This document shows positions 1 through 7,625 of a stretch of 64,000 nt of DNA, in pieces (positions within the stretch are counted from its first letter, which is position 1; each line of letters starts with the position of its first letter). A program made the position numbers and the translations under genes. Under the pieces are notes generated by a model, which was not told the origin of the DNA, did no database searches, and saw only the letters and a list, made by a program, of their open reading frames with translations. The stretch lies in NCBI GenBank assembly GCA_017549185.1, contig JAFYVJ010000025.1, forward strand, positions 1-64,000, read 5' to 3'. The DNA comes from Roseburia sp. (GTDB lineage Bacteria > Bacillota > Clostridia > Lachnospirales > Lachnospiraceae).

Positions 1-2
1 GG

Positions 3-92
3 AATAACAGGAGGATCTGTTCTGCTAATGGTGGTTTACCACCAATGGTTAAGCGACAACGATACTATGATTCATTACAGGATGCAGCATAG
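3..92 (+). CDS. possible 3' end of a gene cut by the window edge
   Basis: The third frame is open from the first base to a TAG and would end in MVKRQRYYDSLQDAA, a plausible soluble C-terminus with codon use like the neighbours. The first frame is also open, to a TAA at 118-120, so which frame is real cannot be settled from 90 bases. I do not recognise the family. Confidence 0.25.
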   Translation, partial: NNRRICSANGGLPPMVKRQRYYDSLQDAA

Positions 93-168
93 GTCAAACA
101 TCCTTGAGAAAAAAGTGTAAACCAATATTGACAATATCATTAGTATCAGTTCGCTTTTACTAACAATA

Positions 169-471
169 TTGGGAATTAAAAACAAAGATGCTATTATTTC
201 ATTATGGGAGTCTCTTAAAAAGGAAATAGAAAAAGGTTCATTATACAGCGAAAAATGGTTTGAGACTGCAAACTTGGAGGAACTCGAGAAATCAAGAAAT
301 CTTGTTCAATTAGATTATATGAATCCGGATTTGGATATGGACTACAGAACACAGTGTTTGAATCTTCTTTCTAGATTTGATACTGCAATTCGTAAACTTA
401 AGCAGGATGGAACAGAAATAGGTTTTCCTGTACATAGCAGTAATGGATGGCATCTTCCTAGTGATGATTAA
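169..471 (+). CDS. small hypothetical protein
   Basis: A 100-residue soluble, charged protein; family not recognised. The first usable codon is TTG with no ribosome binding site before it. The same frame is open back to 121, right after an in-frame TAA at 118-120, and the added residues are hydrophobic (about ISISSLLLTILG). Two readings are possible: a gene with a poor start, or the 3' part of a longer gene broken by a nonsense codon, since the frame upstream of that TAA is also open to the window edge. It is followed by a good terminator. It lies in an accessory region next to an AAA ATPase and a HEPN protein. Confidence 0.4.
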   Translation: MGIKNKDAIISLWESLKKEIEKGSLYSEKWFETANLEELEKSRNLVQLDYMNPDLDMDYRTQCLNLLSRFDTAIRKLKQDGTEIGFPVHSSNGWHLPSDD

Positions 472-516
472 TAAGAACTCTCGTGTGTTATATATTTACA
501 ACTTGTAATCAGTAAA

Positions 517-546
517 GGCGGAACTAAATGTGGTTCCGTCTTTTTT
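517..546 (+). terminator. intrinsic terminator
   Basis: GGCGGAAC and GGTTCCGTC form an 8-9 bp stem with a short loop, followed by six T residues. It closes the small gene upstream. Confidence 0.8.
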
Positions 547-567
547 CTAATGATGTGACAGGGTAAA

Positions 568-686
568 TATTGAAAAAAGTGTCGAAATGGAGAGTAAATT
601 TTCAATAGAAATTGACGAATAAAAATAATGAATGGTATAATACTATTGAAAAAAGAGTTGCGATGGAGACTAAATTTTCAGTAGAG
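568..686 (+). promoter_or_regulatory. sigma-A promoter flanked by 43-bp direct repeats
   Basis: TTGACG at 612-617 and TATAAT at 636-641, 18 bp apart, form a near-consensus promoter for the ATPase gene at 695. An imperfect 43-bp direct repeat (568-610 and 644-686, roughly 37 of 43 positions equal, both starting TATTGAAAAAAG and containing TAAATTTTCA) sits on either side, the first ending just before the -35 box and the second covering the start of the transcript. The offset is 76 bp. This layout suggests a pair of operators; the binding protein is unknown. Confidence 0.6.
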
Positions 687-694
687 GGGCAGGC

Positions 695-1939
695 ATGGAG
701 AGAAATTTATATTTAGATAAGCTCATAAGAAGAAAAAATAATGGGATGATTAAGGTAATTACCGGCATAAGAAGATGCGGCAAAAGTTACTTGTTATTTG
801 AATTGTTTTATGAACATTTACTAAACACTGGAGTAGATAAGGACCATATCATAAAAATAGCCTTAGATGATCGAATGAATAAAAAGTATCGTGATCCGGA
901 TGTGCTATGCGAATATGTGCATGATGCAGTTAAAGATGACGACATGTATTATGTTTTGTTGGATGAAGTGCAAATGGTATCAGAATTTGAAGATGTTTTA
1001 AATAGCTTTTTGCATCTCAAAAATGTAGATACGTATGTTACCGGTAGTAATGCGAAGTTTCTGTCGAAGGATATTATAACGGAGTTTAGGGGCAGGGGAG
1101 ACCAGGTTCATTTATACCCATTGTCCTTTGCAGAATATATGCAGGGAAGAAACATCGACAGAGTGCAGGCATGGCAGGAATATACAATGTATGGTGGTTT
1201 GCCTAAATTACTTGGAATGGAAAATGATGAAGATAGGGCAGCGTATTTAAGAGATATTTTTAAGGAAACGTATATCAAAGATATATTGGAAAGAAATGAT
1301 GTGCGAAATCCGGTAGAAATGGAAGAATTATTAGATTATTTATCGTCTGCGATAGGTGGCTTGACAAATCCTAAGAAACTGGCAGATACTTTTAAGACGG
1401 TAAAGAATGTTTCTGTTCATCCGGACACGATAAAGACGTATTTGGATTATTTTGAAGATTCATTCCTTATTAGCAGAGCAAATCGCTATGATGTAAAAGG
1501 TAAGAAGTATATTAGTACGCCAATGAAGTTTTATTTTACCGACTGCGGATTGCGAAATGTCAGAATTAATTTTCGCCAGTATGAGGAAACTCATATCATG
1601 GAAAATATTATTTATAATGAGCTTCTGATACGTGGATTCAATGTTGACGTGGGTATGGTGGAATATAATTATTCTACGGAGGATAAACGAAAGCTACAAA
1701 AACAGTTAGAGGTTGATTTTGTATGTAATTTGGGTTCTAAGAGATTATACATTCAATCAGCGTTGGCATTGCCAACAAAGGAGAAAGAAGAGCAAGAGCA
1801 GTTATCGCTTCAAAATATCAACGATTCATTTAAAAAGATAATTATAGTAAAAGATGGTCCGACACATTATAATGAGTCTGGAATTTTGATATTAAATTTA
1901 TTCGATTTTTTACTGAAAGAAAATAGTTTGGAGTATTAA
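695..1939 (+). CDS. AAA-type ATPase with DUF4143 C-terminal domain
   Basis: A 414-residue cytoplasmic ATPase of the AAA_14/DUF4143 group, common in accessory regions of anaerobes and of unproven function. The Walker A motif GIRRCGKS lies at residues 24-31, the Walker B motif YYVLLDEVQ near 85-93, and a sensor-like segment TYVTGSN near 115. The C-terminal half (about 200-370) has the DUF4143 layout with a conserved YFTDCGLRN segment. Full length for the family. It is a single-gene unit preceded by a promoter embedded in direct repeats. Such ATPases are often guessed to be defence- or transposon-linked; nothing here proves that. Confidence 0.85.
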   Translation: MERNLYLDKLIRRKNNGMIKVITGIRRCGKSYLLFELFYEHLLNTGVDKDHIIKIALDDRMNKKYRDPDVLCEYVHDAVKDDDMYYVLLDEVQMVSEFEDVLNSFLHLKNVDTYVTGSNAKFLSKDIITEFRGRGDQVHLYPLSFAEYMQGRNIDRVQAWQEYTMYGGLPKLLGMENDEDRAAYLRDIFKETYIKDILERNDVRNPVEMEELLDYLSSAIGGLTNPKKLADTFKTVKNVSVHPDTIKTYLDYFEDSFLISRANRYDVKGKKYISTPMKFYFTDCGLRNVRINFRQYEETHIMENIIYNELLIRGFNVDVGMVEYNYSTEDKRKLQKQLEVDFVCNLGSKRLYIQSALALPTKEKEEQEQLSLQNINDSFKKIIIVKDGPTHYNESGILILNLFDFLLKENSLEY

Positions 1940-2173
1940 TAGATGATTGAGTAGCGAAAATTTTACCCTACTCGCCTAAAACTCAGGTAAAAAACGATGT
2001 TTTGTGGATGAGAAAAAACGGCTGTTTTCTATGGTTGGTCGGTAATGATTTTTACCATAGTCGGATTATTTTTTGAAAAATTCTCTAAAAATCCGATATG
2101 GTACAGACGTGAATTTTCACTCATTACTCCATTGTCAATAATGTTGTCTCGAATGGTAGAAAGGATTATATTT

Positions 2174-2365
2174 ATGCGAAACGAATCTAAATACACAGCG
2201 ATTAATTTTCAGAGTGAGATAAAATGTTTTCTTTCCGAATCACAATCGGAACTTTTTGAAATATTAAAACAATCAGAAGAAGACATAGGGTGTAATAAGG
2301 TTGATTTTATTGAAAATACATTCTCTGATTTACGTGAACAATTATCCAAAATGAAAAGAGTTTAA
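2174..2365 (+). CDS. small hypothetical protein
   Basis: A 63-residue acidic, helical, soluble protein of unknown family. I start it at the ATG preceded by AAAGGA nine bases upstream; the frame is open further back to 2045 but without a binding site, and that extension reads as translated non-coding DNA. It is followed after about 40 bases by a strong terminator, which supports a real transcript end. Confidence 0.45.
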   Translation: MRNESKYTAINFQSEIKCFLSESQSELFEILKQSEEDIGCNKVDFIENTFSDLREQLSKMKRV

Positions 2366-2405
2366 TAACCCACCATCTTGTTAGAGTTTGAATAAAAGCG
2401 TTATT

Positions 2406-2447
2406 ACCCACAAATCCGAATAAATAGCGGCTTTGTGGGTTCTTTTT
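2406..2447 (+). terminator. intrinsic terminator
   Basis: ACCCACAAA pairs perfectly with TTTGTGGGT across a 17-base loop, followed by TCTTTTTA. Confidence 0.8.
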
Positions 2448-2484
2448 ATGTTGTCTGGTTCTGTTTTGCTTCTACTTTCTGAAA

Positions 2485-2673
2485 TTAGCGGTTGTAATGC
2501 GTACTATTTTCTATAGATTCTATTAGGTCGGTTTTCTTAGTGCAGTAACTTCCGACAATGATGGTTGCGAGGATGTAGCTGCCTTGGATATATTTTAACA
2601 TTTTGGATTTAATGATGTGTAAAAGGTCTTGACATTGCTTACTGGGTAGTAAATCTAGTTCATTTTTAAACAT
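2485..2673 (-). CDS. small hypothetical protein
   Basis: A 62-residue reading frame starting MFKNELDLLPSKQCQDLL, with one hydrophobic stretch (SYILATIIVGSYC) near residue 35. AAGGAG stands about ten bases before the chosen ATG; an out-of-frame ATG lies closer to it, so the start is uncertain. Family not recognised. It is convergent with the gene ending at 2365 and divergent from the HEPN gene. It may be a short membrane-associated peptide or not a gene. Confidence 0.35.
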   Translation of the reverse strand: MFKNELDLLPSKQCQDLLHIIKSKMLKYIQGSYILATIIVGSYCTKKTDLIESIENSTHYNR

Positions 2674-2805
2674 TTCATAGGTTCTCCTTTTTAAAATTAG
2701 TGGTGTATATCGGCGTAGATTGGTTTGATAAGTGTTTGTTAGATTTGAAATTAAAAACATAGTTTTCGAAATTACAATTGTAGAAAAGACTGGAAAGATG
2801 AATAT

Positions 2806-3240
2806 ATGAAAAGAAGAGACTTAGAAGATCTTTTTGAAGAAGCTAATATGGCTTTTATAAGAAAAAACACGACATTATTTGAGACGCAAGTGTCTGAGAG
2901 AACTGATATTGCTAAACATCGTTTACAAGTAGCAAAGGAGGACTTGAAAGACGCAAATATTTTGCTTGAATCTAATTCATATCGTGGAGCAAATAATAGA
3001 GCGTATTATGCAATTTTCCATGCAGTATCGGCGGTGTTAGCAACCGAAGGTGTTGCATTTAAAAAGCATAAAGATACATTGGCGTATTTTAACAAAAATT
3101 ATGTTGCAACCGAAGTGTTTCCTAGGGAATTAGGAAGGAAGATTGTCAAGGCAGAAGAAATCCGCCATGAGAGTGATTACGATACATTTTATATTGTATC
3201 AAAAGAAGTTATGACCAGATGTAAAAATGCATCGTCATAG
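2806..3240 (+). CDS. HEPN domain protein without a nucleotidyltransferase partner
   Basis: A 144-residue all-helical protein of the HEPN family (PF05168 type). Family marks are AKHRLQVAKEDLKDANILLE (residues 36-55), the helix NRAYYAIFHA (64-73) and the late IRHESDYDTFY segment. R65 and H72 have an R-X6-H spacing like that of HEPN RNases, but whether they are the catalytic pair is not certain. HEPN toxins normally sit beside a MNT nucleotidyltransferase antitoxin; none is found on either side. The first 30 residues are not part of the usual domain and could be a leftover of a lost neighbour. The last 13 codons also form the left arm of the terminator. Confidence 0.75.
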   Translation: MKRRDLEDLFEEANMAFIRKNTTLFETQVSERTDIAKHRLQVAKEDLKDANILLESNSYRGANNRAYYAIFHAVSAVLATEGVAFKKHKDTLAYFNKNYVATEVFPRELGRKIVKAEEIRHESDYDTFYIVSKEVMTRCKNASS

Positions 3241-3251
3241 CTTCTTTTTTT
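3203..3251 (+). terminator. terminator overlapping the end of the HEPN gene
   Basis: AAGAAGTTATGAC (inside the coding sequence) pairs with GTCATAGCTTCTT over 13 bp with one G-U pair, with GATG/CATC able to extend the hairpin inwards, followed by a T run. The stop codon TAG lies inside the right arm. Confidence 0.75.
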
Positions 3252-3301
3252 ATGCAAAAACATTGTAACCAATACATAGAAGAATCGAAGAAAAACTGGT
3301 A

Positions 3302-3334
3302 AAAAACCTTTACAGGATTTGATCCAGTAAAGGA
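3302..3334 (-). terminator. terminator of the small-protein gene (module 1)
   Basis: Read on the minus strand, CCTTTAC and GTAAAGG pair around an inner GGAT/ATCC stem and are followed by TTTTTT. It lies just past the stop of the gene at 3,361-3,597. Confidence 0.8.
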
Positions 3335-3360
3335 GAAGCTTATCATAAGACAAGGGTAAC

Positions 3361-3597
3361 TTACTTATTGTCCATCATATAACGGATAATTTTATTTGTA
3401 TCTGAAGGACTATGTGTAACAAGTTCTATCGTAGGAATTACACCACCAAAAACTACTTTTGCAAATGATGCATATTGACTTAGTTTTGATTTTATGTTGA
3501 ATTTATCTCCATTTTCCGTTACAAGTTCTATTTTTTCCTCACACTGATCAATTACTTCAAAAAATTTTTCTAAATCTGTAATGTTCAAAACTTTCAT
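3361..3597 (-). CDS. small conserved protein, module copy 1
   Basis: A 78-residue soluble protein starting MKVLNITDLEKFFEVIDQ, with central segments IELVTENGD and KSKLSQYASFAKVVFGG. It is clearly paralogous to the gene at 7,626-7,865 along its whole length. Small proteins of this type occur in several clostridia, where I recall them carrying the misleading name poly(A) polymerase; no catalytic motif is visible and I assign no function. GAAAGGAG precedes the ATG by about 14 bases. It has its own promoter with the shared 11-mer box, a leader with two hairpins, and its own terminator, so it is a complete one-gene unit. Confidence 0.75.
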   Translation of the reverse strand: MKVLNITDLEKFFEVIDQCEEKIELVTENGDKFNIKSKLSQYASFAKVVFGGVIPTIELVTHSPSDTNKIIRYMMDNK

Positions 3598-3611
3598 ATT
3601 TATAATTTATT

Positions 3612-3692
3612 CTCCTTTCGGTGTATCATAAATGGTTTTTGTTAAGAATGTTTTCTTAACAGTTATTTTGAAAGGAATGATCCGTTTCCTTT
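3612..3692 (-). promoter_or_regulatory. leader of module copy 1 with two hairpins
   Basis: Between the promoter and the start codon the transcript can form AAAGGAA/TTCCTTT (3,671-3,692) and GTTAAGAA/TTCTTAAC (3,641-3,660). Both hairpins recur, with changed loops, in the leader of the paralogous gene. The TTCCTTT arm is also complementary to the GAAAGGAG ribosome binding site at 3,612-3,619, so sequestration of the start region is possible (inference). Confidence 0.5.
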
Positions 3693-3701
3693 CTTGTATA
3701 A

Positions 3702-3760
3702 ATTATATGAATATTATCTAAATACGTCTATAAATTTAATTAGAAAAAATATACACAAAA
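3702..3760 (-). promoter_or_regulatory. promoter with 11-mer box E
   Basis: On the minus strand the tandem 11-mers TTTTGTGTATA and TTTTTTCTAAT (3,760 down to 3,739) are followed after exactly 31 nt by TATAAT (3,707 to 3,702). The same arrangement is found at four other promoters of this window. No recognisable -35 box lies between, which fits an activator-dependent promoter. Confidence 0.65.
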
Positions 3761-3916
3761 TAATAGTGTTGCATTTCCAAAAGAGCAGTATACAAACGGA
3801 CATGTGCATTTTGTATTATTAAAAGTGTATTGAATTTTGATAGTTCAATTTTTCAATTTTTCTATATGCAGTATCAAAGTGTACAATATTCTTTGTAAAT
3901 TCAAAAAAATGTATGA

Positions 3917-4066
3917 ACGAATATTGGTATAGATAAAGAAGATGTCCGCTGCATTCAGGCATTTGCCAGCATGGAAGTCAGCGGTCAGGCAGCAGACGCC
4001 GCGAACCTGACGTATCAGTTTACCGATATTTATAATCAGAAATACTGGACGAGCCCGGTGCAGTAA
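3917..4066 (+). pseudogene. GC-rich 3' remnant of an unknown gene
   Basis: An open frame of 49 codons with no start signal, ending SPVQ and a TAA. Its codons (GCC, GCG, CTG, CCG, AGC) are much richer in G and C than everything around it, and the flanking DNA is very AT-rich. It reads like the C-terminus of a real protein (core VRCIQAFASMEVSGQAADAA, end YNQKYWTSPVQ), which I cannot name. Probably a leftover of a transferred or deleted gene. Confidence 0.5.
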
Positions 4067-4091
4067 TGAATGGCGTTTTGAGTTGATATTA

Positions 4092-4132
4092 AAGTAAAAA
4101 ACAGAGGTCGAGAGATTGATTTCTCTCGACCT
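4092..4132 (-). terminator. terminator of the SGNH/SemiSWEET operon
   Basis: AGGTCGAGAGA and TCTCTCGACCT form a perfect 11-bp stem with a six-base loop. On the minus strand it is followed by a T run (GTTTTTTACTTT), right after the stop codon of the hydrolase-like gene. Confidence 0.85.
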
Positions 4133-4139
4133 TAGACTT

Positions 4140-4727
4140 TTATACCTCGTAACAAAACATGATTTTTACAAGGTCATATAACGGACGTTGGTTTTTAAGC
4201 GGATGAACAAAACCGATAGAATATAAAAATGAAGCAGTATTCATAGTTGATTTTGGACTCCATACTTTTTTATTTGCAATGTCTTCATATTCGCATTGTT
4301 CAGAATCAGCTATATATTTTAAGTGTTTATTCATTTCTTCGATTTGCGGATCGTTGTTGTAATTTGTCAAGGATATTACAGCGATTCGACAATTTTTATT
4401 CTGTTTTTTGATAAATTCGATTAATGCAAGATATTTTGCATCAAACTCAGAAGAAGATTGAATAAACAAAGTCTTATCTGCCTCTCCGATGTGTAATAAT
4501 ACTGTTTCAGGTGCGAGAGGTGCGACTATCTCTTTGTATGTGTTTAAAGCATCTGTGATAGAAAGATTGTCAAAACTGCGGTTATAAATTTTGGCTTCTA
4601 CGGAAAATGCCTGACGAAGTTCACAAGTAGGAATATTTTTATCCTGTCCGCAGCCGAATATTACGATACCGCCGGATTCGGCGAATTCATTGAGTTTTAT
4701 ATATTTTTTGATTTCTGTTTCTCTCAT
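4140..4727 (-). CDS. SGNH-hydrolase-like protein with degenerate catalytic blocks
   Basis: A 195-residue soluble protein with the outline of the SGNH/GDSL fold: a first strand and loop (GIVIFGCGQDKN, residues 19-30), a central block VLLHIGEADKTLF where GxND would be expected, and AVISLTNYNND. The usual catalytic Ser of block I and Asn of block III are not seen, so it may bind rather than hydrolyse its ligand, or the fold assignment may be wrong. Its start is three bases past the stop of the SemiSWEET-like gene, so the two are co-transcribed, and both diverge from a CitA/CitB-type two-component system. Confidence 0.5.
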   Translation of the reverse strand: MRETEIKKYIKLNEFAESGGIVIFGCGQDKNIPTCELRQAFSVEAKIYNRSFDNLSITDALNTYKEIVAPLAPETVLLHIGEADKTLFIQSSSEFDAKYLALIEFIKKQNKNCRIAVISLTNYNNDPQIEEMNKHLKYIADSEQCEYEDIANKKVWSPKSTMNTASFLYSIGFVHPLKNQRPLYDLVKIMFCYEV

Positions 4728-4730
4728 TTG

Positions 4731-5018
4731 TTATGCCTCCACGCTCTGTAAACGCTTCTTATCTAAAGAAGCATTACGAAAATATACAATTATATTTAAG
4801 GATACGATTGCCAAATTTAACATGTAAGCAATCAATACATAATTGATTTGTCCAGAAATGAGTTTTGCTGAAATACCTGCTACATAACCTGTGATGATGA
4901 GCAGAATAAATGGCAGGCTGGTTCCTTTTGCTGTTTTTGCTTTGTATGATTTAATAACATTCAGCGGCCAAGAAAAGCCAAAACATACAAGCATAACTGT
5001 TTCTAAAATTGATCCCAT
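4731..5018 (-). CDS. SemiSWEET/PQ-loop small membrane protein
   Basis: A 95-residue protein with three membrane helices (about residues 5-20, 36-55, 60-80). The segment PLNVIKSYKAKTAKGTSLPF between helices 1 and 2 is the PQ-loop-like signature of bacterial SemiSWEETs, half-size sugar uniporters that work as dimers. AAAGGAG precedes the ATG. It is the first gene of a two-gene operon with the SGNH-like gene and is divergent from a histidine kinase of the citrate/malate-sensing type. Transport of a sugar or small organic molecule is the likely role; the substrate is unknown. Confidence 0.7.
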   Translation of the reverse strand: MGSILETVMLVCFGFSWPLNVIKSYKAKTAKGTSLPFILLIITGYVAGISAKLISGQINYVLIAYMLNLAIVSLNIIVYFRNASLDKKRLQSVEA

Positions 5019-5074
5019 AATGATATCTCCTTTGCACTGTTTTTTGTTTTCGTAGTCAGAATAGCACCAGGAAG

Positions 5075-5116
5075 TAAAAAGAACAATTTTTTGAAAAATA
5101 GAAACATAAAAAGAAC
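5075..5116. promoter_or_regulatory. direct repeat in the divergent intergenic region
   Basis: TAAAAAGAAC occurs twice (5,075-5,084 and 5,107-5,116), 32 bp apart, which puts both on the same face of the helix. The pair lies between the SemiSWEET operon and the two-component genes, where a CitB/DcuR-type regulator would be expected to bind. Candidate operator only. Confidence 0.35.
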
Positions 5117-5234
5117 GGTTTCGTCATTTTTTTTACTTTCAAAAGTCTTTTCGAAAGGTTGAGAAATTGAAAAGAAACGTTTATTTGTGATAAAATAATG
5201 GAAACAATTGAAACATATATAGGATGGGAAGATT

Positions 5235-6869
5235 ATGAATGTAGAAAAACAAAATCTGAAAACAAAAAGAATATCATTAAAGAGTATTCAAAAGATGTTT
5301 TTTCAGACACAGCTTATATTGATTATATCGTTAGCACTGATTTTGGGAATTGCAGGAACAGTTATTAATATTCAGTTTGAAACAGAGAAGAGAGACCAGA
5401 ATCTTCAAAATGTGGCAGAGGCAATTGCTAATTCACCGATACTGACTGAAAACGATTTGGTGAATCTGGAAGATAAGAAAATATTTTTTGAGTATCTTGA
5501 TACATTAAAAGATACCTTGGATGATATTGATGTTATTTCCGTGGTATGTAAAGACGGCATTCGTATGTACCATTCGAATCATACTTTGATTGGGACAAAG
5601 TATGATGGTAATATGCCCGATTTTGAAAGCAATGCGGATGGTTATTATGCCGTGGACGAAAATGGACCTTCGGGAAGTCAACGTCGTTCCTACGCTGCTA
5701 TCTATAACGAGGATGGTGAATATGTCGGTGTTGTTATGGCAATTATGCTGATGGAGAACATCAAAAGCGAAACGGCACAGATGCTCTTTATTTTCTTTAT
5801 GCTCACTGTTGTTGCTATTTTAATTGAATTGATTCTTGCCAGCGAACTTTCTGATAAAGTAAAAAGGAGTCTTATGGGTTATGAACCAGATGTGTTTACG
5901 ACCATGTATAAAATGCGTGATAATATCCTTGAAACTTTAGCAGAAGGAATTCTCGCATTTGATGCAAATGGTGTCATACAGTTTGCCAATGAATCTGCGG
6001 TTCGTATGCTTTGTGACAATCCCGGGAGAAAGCTTGTCGGACAAAATGTAGAAATGCTTGGAGATGAAATTCTTTCACATACTGTTAAATGCGGCGACAG
6101 AGAACGTAATGTCAATCTTGCTAAGGCAGATATTATTCTTGACCGTGTACCTATAAAGGAAGGTGGAGATACGGTTGGGGCTGTTACTATCCTTCATAAT
6201 CGTGCAGAATATACAAAACTGATGGAGGAACTTTCCGGAACACGTTATCTCGTTGATTCTATGAGAGCTAATAATCACGATTTTACTAATAAACTGCATG
6301 TAATCCTTGGGCTGATACAAATGGAGATGTATGATGAAGCAAGTTCTTATATTCAAAATATCACGATGGTACAGAGAGAGAATATCAGCAAAGTTATGAA
6401 GGCTGTCGGTGAACCTGCAGTTGCAGCACTTCTGATAGGTAAGATTGCAAGAGCCTCAGAACTTAATGTGAAATTTGTACTGCGTGAAGGATGCTGTTAT
6501 TCTCCGGCAGATATAAACCTGCCTTCGGAAATGCTGATAACAGTTATCGGCAATTTGCTTGATAATGCGTTTGATGCTATGAACCAAAGTAATGATTATA
6601 AGCAACATAAGGAATTGTTGTTTGGGATTTATTCAAAACCGAAAGCTGTACTGATTACCGTTGACGATACTGGAAGCGGTATTAAATCGGAAGATATGGA
6701 AATTATTTTTGAAAAAGGATATTCTACCAAAGGAGAAGGCAGAGGCACTGGTTTATATCAGGTAAAATCAATGGTTGAAAATCTAGGTGGTAAAATTACG
6801 GTAGAGTCGCAGGAAGGAGTAGGAACTTCTTTTACGATAAGTTTTACGAAGGAGAGTGCAAATGTATAA
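5235..6869 (+). CDS. CitA/DcuS-type sensor histidine kinase
   Basis: A 544-residue membrane kinase. One membrane helix at about 25-47, an extracytoplasmic Cache-like sensor domain to about 175, a second helix at about 180-203, a PAS domain (about 225-320), then the dimerisation helix with phospho-acceptor H348 in RANNHDFTNKLH, and the ATPase domain with N box NLLDNAFDA, G1 box DDTGSGI and G2 box GRGTGL. This order and the NHDF(x)NKLH box place it in the citrate/C4-dicarboxylate-sensing family. The response regulator gene overlaps its end by eight bases. No dicarboxylate transporter is adjacent; the divergent SemiSWEET/SGNH operon is the nearest candidate target. Confidence 0.88.
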   Translation: MNVEKQNLKTKRISLKSIQKMFFQTQLILIISLALILGIAGTVINIQFETEKRDQNLQNVAEAIANSPILTENDLVNLEDKKIFFEYLDTLKDTLDDIDVISVVCKDGIRMYHSNHTLIGTKYDGNMPDFESNADGYYAVDENGPSGSQRRSYAAIYNEDGEYVGVVMAIMLMENIKSETAQMLFIFFMLTVVAILIELILASELSDKVKRSLMGYEPDVFTTMYKMRDNILETLAEGILAFDANGVIQFANESAVRMLCDNPGRKLVGQNVEMLGDEILSHTVKCGDRERNVNLAKADIILDRVPIKEGGDTVGAVTILHNRAEYTKLMEELSGTRYLVDSMRANNHDFTNKLHVILGLIQMEMYDEASSYIQNITMVQRENISKVMKAVGEPAVAALLIGKIARASELNVKFVLREGCCYSPADINLPSEMLITVIGNLLDNAFDAMNQSNDYKQHKELLFGIYSKPKAVLITVDDTGSGIKSEDMEIIFEKGYSTKGEGRGTGLYQVKSMVENLGGKITVESQEGVGTSFTISFTKESANV

Positions 6870-7533
6870 GGTTTTAATTATTGAAGACGATCCGATGGTC
6901 GCGATGATAAACGAGCAATATATAAAAAGGAATAAGAATTTTGAAGTTGTTGGTCAATATAATGACGGCAGGAGTGCACTTGCTTTTTTGGAAAACAATG
7001 ACGTGGATCTTTTGATCCTTGATGTGTATATGCCTAAAATGGACGGATTTGAAACGCTCAGAAGAATTCGCAACAAACAAATTACAGTAGATGCCATTAT
7101 GGTTACGGCTGCGAATGATAGGGAATCATTAGAAGAGGCTCTGCATCTTGGAATTGTAGACTATCTTGTGAAACCATTTACTTTTGACCGATTTCAAATG
7201 GCACTTGAAAAATATATTGCACAAAGCAATGCACTTAAAGATATAGACACACTTAGTCAGACAAGCATTGACCATATTATTGATAATTCTAGAAAGAAAA
7301 GTGAGGGACTTTTTCCAAAAGGTATTCAGGAAAAAACATTGTTGTTGATTATGGAACACATGAAAAGTAATAGAAATGTGTGGTTTACCGGTGATGAAAT
7401 TGGAGAACAGGTGGGACTTACAGGTGTTACGGTAAGAAGATATATGAATTATCTTGCAGAGTCAGGCAGAGTGATTGGTGAAATAAATTATGAGACCGGT
7501 GGAAGACCTTGTATGCGGTATAAGGTAGAATGA
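6862..7533 (+). CDS. CitB/DcuR-type response regulator
   Basis: A receiver domain (residues 1-120, acidic pair EDD near 8-10, phospho-acceptor D54 in LLILDVYMPKMDG, K near 105) followed by a linker and a CitB-type helix-turn-helix (GDEIGEQVGLTGVTVRRYMNYL). I start at the ATG seven bases after AAGGAG; a GTG six bases earlier is too close to that site. It is translationally coupled to the kinase upstream. As in the DcuR/CitB family it should activate promoters in response to the ligand of its partner kinase. Confidence 0.87.
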   Translation: MYKVLIIEDDPMVAMINEQYIKRNKNFEVVGQYNDGRSALAFLENNDVDLLILDVYMPKMDGFETLRRIRNKQITVDAIMVTAANDRESLEEALHLGIVDYLVKPFTFDRFQMALEKYIAQSNALKDIDTLSQTSIDHIIDNSRKKSEGLFPKGIQEKTLLLIMEHMKSNRNVWFTGDEIGEQVGLTGVTVRRYMNYLAESGRVIGEINYETGGRPCMRYKVE

Positions 7534-7565
7534 ATAATTCAATAAAGCAAAGAACTCTAAAAATT

Positions 7566-7606
7566 AAAAACCCCTTTACCAGATAAAATACGGTAAAGGG
7601 GTTTTT
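7566..7606. terminator. bidirectional terminator
   Basis: CCCCTTTACC and GGTAAAGGGG form a perfect 10-bp stem with an 11-base loop, bounded by A5 on one side and T5 on the other. It serves the response regulator gene and the convergent small-protein gene. Confidence 0.9.
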
Positions 7607-7625
7607 ATAAGAAAGGAATCGTTTA

